Under the pieces are notes generated by a model that was not told the origin of the DNA, searched no databases, and worked only from the letters and a program-made list of their open reading frames with translations. Shown piece by piece: positions 40,679 through 43,469 of a stretch of 43,469 bases of DNA. Where the stretch lies: contig NZ_DATCRY010000189.1 in NCBI RefSeq assembly GCF_036568765.1, forward strand, positions 1-43,469, in the 5' to 3' direction. Made by a program: the position numbers and the translations under genes. Numbering within the stretch: position 1 is the stretch's first letter; each line of letters begins with the position of its first letter. This DNA comes from GSA-30 sp036568765. GTDB taxonomy: Bacteria > Pseudomonadota > Gammaproteobacteria > Xanthomonadales > Rhodanobacteraceae.

Positions 40679-41980
40679 TCACTGACTCTTCAGTTGAAGG
40701 GCGGGCGCGATCTGGCAAGCACGCCAGGCGGGCAGCAGACCCGCACAGACGGCGCTGAGCACGGCCAGCATGAACGTAAGCATCAACATGTTGATATCCA
40801 GATGAGCCAGCGAGGCATAGCTGGACGGTTGGCGACGCACCAGCCACAGCCCCCCATAGGCAAGCAGTAACCCGCCCACACCTCCGGCAAGACCGATCAT
40901 GCTCGACTCCACCAGAAGCTGCATGAAGACATCGCGCTTGGAAGCGCCAAGCGCACGCCGCACGCCCAGCTCGCCCGCGCGCCGCAGAAACTTGGAAAGC
41001 ATCAGACCCACCGTATTGACCAGACAGACCAGCAGAAAACCCAGTGCAAGCCAGGTCTGCAAACGCACATCGCCAGGCACCACCTGCTTGAAGTCCAGCC
41101 ACTGCATGACATTCATCAAGCGCACATTGGGTTCGCGCTCGAAGCGTCCCAGGCGCTTCTGCTCTTGCGAGTAATGCACCAGAAACTCCTTGTATGACGC
41201 CACCTTCGCCGGATCATTCAGTTGCACCCAGAATTGCATCCATACGCAAGGAGCCGTTTCGAAGTGGTCGGCGTCGCCGCCACTACCCCAGCAATCGGTC
41301 GATCCCATCAAAGGCAATTTGCCGTCGCGCGAGGTCGTCAAAGGCAAGAAGACATCCTCGGCTTCGGCATAATCCCCAACGTTCAGATCGTAGAAATGCG
41401 GGTTGACACGCCAATCGCCAAGCACGCCGACGATCTGGAATCCAATGTCATTCATGCGCAACGTCTGGCCCGTGCTGTCTTTGCCACCAAACAGCTTGTC
41501 GTTGAGCAGCTTGGAGATCACCACCACGCGTGCCTTGGCATCGTCCTCGCGCGCGGTCCAGCCATGCCCGTACTGAAAAGGTACGTCGAACATGGCAAAG
41601 AAATCCGCAGTGGTGTAGCGGGCGTCCGTATAAAAGGGATCGATCGCCGACTGCGTTGGCTGTATCGGCACGGCGCCCCCGGTCATCAGGGCCTGGCGGT
41701 CGGCGCGCGCCGCATGCAACAAGTTCATTCCGTCGATCCAGGTGACCTGCTCTGCCGGCGGCCTGCCCGGCTCATAACCATCCAGGGAGAAAGGGTCGAT
41801 CTGGGGATAGAACAGCGACCCGCTGCGCTGTGGCAATGGATCGCCCGATAGCACGTGCAGCACCGTAAGCGTGGTCATACTCGCTCCGATACCCAATGCG
41901 ATGGCCAGGACCATCAAGGCCGTCAACATGCGGTTGCGTTTCAGACTGCGCAACGCAAGATCCAGGTAATACCCGAACAT
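40679..41980 (-). CDS. FtsX/MacB-like ABC permease, type A, copy 2
   Basis: A 433-residue type A subunit: MFGYYLDLALRSLKRNR start, N-terminal helix about 18-44, SGDPLP at 45-50, a periplasmic domain with cysteines Cys230 (DCWGS) and Cys245 (PCVW), three C-terminal helices (about 308-330, 360-382, 395-417), coupling segment AGELGVRRALGASKRD (335-350), and ALQLK near the end. It lacks ATPase motifs. Start at 41980 is nine codons inside the open frame and aligns exactly with copy 3. Eight bases separate its stop from the next type B ATG. Confidence 0.9.
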   Translation of the reverse strand: MFGYYLDLALRSLKRNRMLTALMVLAIALGIGASMTTLTVLHVLSGDPLPQRSGSLFYPQIDPFSLDGYEPGRPPAEQVTWIDGMNLLHAARADRQALMTGGAVPIQPTQSAIDPFYTDARYTTADFFAMFDVPFQYGHGWTAREDDAKARVVVISKLLNDKLFGGKDSTGQTLRMNDIGFQIVGVLGDWRVNPHFYDLNVGDYAEAEDVFLPLTTSRDGKLPLMGSTDCWGSGGDADHFETAPCVWMQFWVQLNDPAKVASYKEFLVHYSQEQKRLGRFEREPNVRLMNVMQWLDFKQVVPGDVRLQTWLALGFLLVCLVNTVGLMLSKFLRRAGELGVRRALGASKRDVFMQLLVESSMIGLAGGVGGLLLAYGGLWLVRRQPSSYASLAHLDINMLMLTFMLAVLSAVCAGLLPAWRACQIAPALQLKSQ

Positions 41981-42022
41981 AGAGTTCCTTCCCCCACTTA
42001 AGCGCAAATAGCGGAATCGTCA

Positions 42023-43258
42023 TCAGACCGAGCGCGTCGCCTCGACCGGCGAAACCTTGGACGCACGCATGGCTGGGGCCAGTACCGCTGCCTGGCCGAG
42101 AAGCAGCAGAACGATCACGCCCGACAGCACATACATCGTCGGCAAGCGCTGCATCTCGAAGCGCGTCACCAACCAGAGGTTCAGGCCAAGTGCCAGCAAT
42201 ATCCCGAGCAACGCACCGCCACCGCTGATCAGGAGATTCTCGGTCAGGAAATAATTGAGGATATCTCCGCGCGTCGCGCCCAATGCACGTCGCACGCCAA
42301 TCTGTTTGCGGCGCTGCCCCACCCAGAAACTGGTCAAACCGACGATACCCGCTGCGGTGATCGATAGCAGGACGACGCAGACAATACCCATCAGGACGGC
42401 CATGCCGCGATCGCGATCGTAGGCCTCCTGACGAATCTGCGAAAACTTCTTGATGCCGTAATCGCCATTGATGATGCGCATCGGGTTCTGCGCCATCAGC
42501 GTCTTGGCCAGCTTGCCGATGACTGCATCGCTCTGCCCGGGTTGGGCGCGGACTAGATAGTAGTTGCCCCAGTCGGACAATAGCCGGCGCGGCAGGAGCG
42601 TCGTTTGCGACGCGAATGCAGCGGCCCAGCGGTCGACGCTGTGCGGCTGCAGGACATCGACGATACCGACGATGACCGTCGGATTCGAACCGTCCAGGTA
42701 GAAGGTCTTTCCCAATGCCGAACCGCCAGGAAAAAGCCGGTCGGCCAATGCCTTGGTCACGATAGCCGAAGGCGGATCGAGCTTGTCGCGTACATCCATG
42801 CCGGCGATCTCGTCCGGACGGAAGTTGCGACCGGCGATCAAACGGGTCCCGACGGTATCGATGAAATGCTCGTCAGAGAAGAACAACGCCGTCGAAGTGG
42901 TCTTCTTCACCTGGTCGGGCTTCAGCATGATGTAGTCATCCCAGCCGTTGCCGCGCAACGGGTAGGCATTGGAAATCGTAGCCTCCCGTACGCCGGGAAT
43001 CTGACGCAGTGCTGCCAGATCGGCATTGACCTGGGCCTCGACCTGCTGTGTTCCCATCGGCTGAACCCATTCGTTGTTCACGACAATAAGGTTGGCCTCG
43101 TCCACGCCGGTGGGTTGCGATAGATGCGAAAGACGCTGCTGAATGATCGAGAAAGCATTGCAGATGATCGCCAGCGTCAATGCGATCTGCAGGGCGATCA
43201 ACACGGTGCCGGCCTTGTGGCGATGCAGCGCAGTGAGAATGGGGCGGATCTGTAGCAT
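42023..43258 (-). CDS. FtsX/MacB-like ABC permease, type B, copy 1
   Basis: A 411-residue type B subunit beginning MLQIRPILTALHRHKAGTVL, with helix QIALTLAIICNAF, a periplasmic domain (about 42-285) whose sequence differs strongly from the other B copies, coupling segment QRRKQIGVRRALGATRGD, and the C-terminal VSPVEATRSV. A GAGGAAG ribosome site six bases before the ATG at 43258 fixes the start; five more in-frame codons upstream were rejected. Forty-two bases separate it from the next type A gene, the widest gap in the array. Confidence 0.9.
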   Translation of the reverse strand: MLQIRPILTALHRHKAGTVLIALQIALTLAIICNAFSIIQQRLSHLSQPTGVDEANLIVVNNEWVQPMGTQQVEAQVNADLAALRQIPGVREATISNAYPLRGNGWDDYIMLKPDQVKKTTSTALFFSDEHFIDTVGTRLIAGRNFRPDEIAGMDVRDKLDPPSAIVTKALADRLFPGGSALGKTFYLDGSNPTVIVGIVDVLQPHSVDRWAAAFASQTTLLPRRLLSDWGNYYLVRAQPGQSDAVIGKLAKTLMAQNPMRIINGDYGIKKFSQIRQEAYDRDRGMAVLMGIVCVVLLSITAAGIVGLTSFWVGQRRKQIGVRRALGATRGDILNYFLTENLLISGGGALLGILLALGLNLWLVTRFEMQRLPTMYVLSGVIVLLLLGQAAVLAPAMRASKVSPVEATRSV

Positions 43259-43269
43259 AAGGATCTTCC

Positions 43270-43469
43270 TCAATTCGACTTCAGCTGCCAGGCGGGCTGT
43301 ACCTGCGCCGCCTTCCAGGTCGGGTAGAACGCTGCAACGACCGTGGCGACTATGGCCACCAGCAAGGTCAAGGCGACCAGGCTCAGATCGAGATGCGCCA
43401 GCTGGGCTATCTGCGGCGTAAAAATGAGCCCCACGCCGAACATGCCTGTGGCGGTGAATATCAATCCAA
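43270..43469 (-). CDS. FtsX/MacB-like ABC permease, type A, copy 1 (C-terminal fragment, cut by window edge)
   Basis: The frame is open from the window edge to the TGA at 43270-43272. The roughly 66 visible residues hold the last two membrane helices and the type A ending: LAHLD as in copy 2, then LTLLVAIVATVVAAFYP and PAWQLKSN, aligning with PALQLKSQ and PALQIKVT of the other copies. It is truncated only by the window. The missing ATPase, adaptor or further permeases would lie beyond it. Confidence 0.85.
   Translation of the reverse strand, partial: GLIFTATGMFGVGLIFTPQIAQLAHLDLSLVALTLLVAIVATVVAAFYPTWKAAQVQPAWQLKSN

Noticed and set aside
1..43469. tRNA/rRNA genes, CRISPR arrays, insertion sequences, phage genes
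   Set aside because: None seen: no direct-repeat arrays, transposase motifs, CCA-ending cloverleaf segments or integrases were recognised by eye.

Overview
The window looks like a chromosomal segment of a high-GC gammaproteobacterium of the order Xanthomonadales, most likely Rhodanobacteraceae (Dyella, Luteibacter, Frateuria or Rhodanobacter type). This is inferred from the house-keeping gene styles (AroK with GAG in place of GGG, a short H-NS protein ending in the TWSGRGKRPRW signature, a TIGR01782-type TonB receptor feeding glycoside hydrolases, DUF4124) and from uniformly GC-rich coding. No tRNA, rRNA, insertion sequence, phage gene or CRISPR array was seen.

Left part (1-12.4 kb): the 3' end of proC coupled to a YggT membrane protein, a secreted hypothetical, a cobalamin-binding-type protein, an exported M14 carboxypeptidase, YjbQ and PdxH (overlapping), a P-loop kinase of the D-glycerate 3-kinase type, a YbjQ protein, an atypical SDR divergent from aroK-aroB, a small WGR-domain protein, hemE, and two membrane proteins, one of them DUF4328.

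Middle part (12.4-22.4 kb): a carbohydrate utilisation locus. A TonB-dependent receptor, with a promoter whose -35 box overlaps a perfect CG-centred palindrome, is followed by a GH2 beta-mannosidase, a GH125 exo-alpha-1,6-mannosidase and a GH92 exo-alpha-mannosidase. Together these could import and strip high-mannose N-glycans or mannan side chains down to mannose.

Right-centre (22.4-33.5 kb): a small NPYSAP-motif membrane protein, valS with a near-consensus promoter, the overlapping pssA-holD-rimI operon on the minus strand, a DUF4124 protein, proS, an H-NS-family gene, a ThrE-type exporter, and an NfeD/QmcA pair.

Right end (33.5-43.5 kb), all on the minus strand: at least six FtsX/MacB-like permease genes in a strict A-B-A-B-A-B order (three tandem pairs, the first cut by the window edge). 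Downstream lie a sigma54-dependent response regulator, a small secreted protein and a histidine kinase with a very short periplasmic loop. No ATPase or adaptor gene is in view; they would be expected beyond the right edge. This array with its two-component system is the best candidate here for a poorly described system. The sequence supports a stepwise-duplicated heterodimeric ABC permease module, possibly wired to a transporter-sensing signalling circuit.
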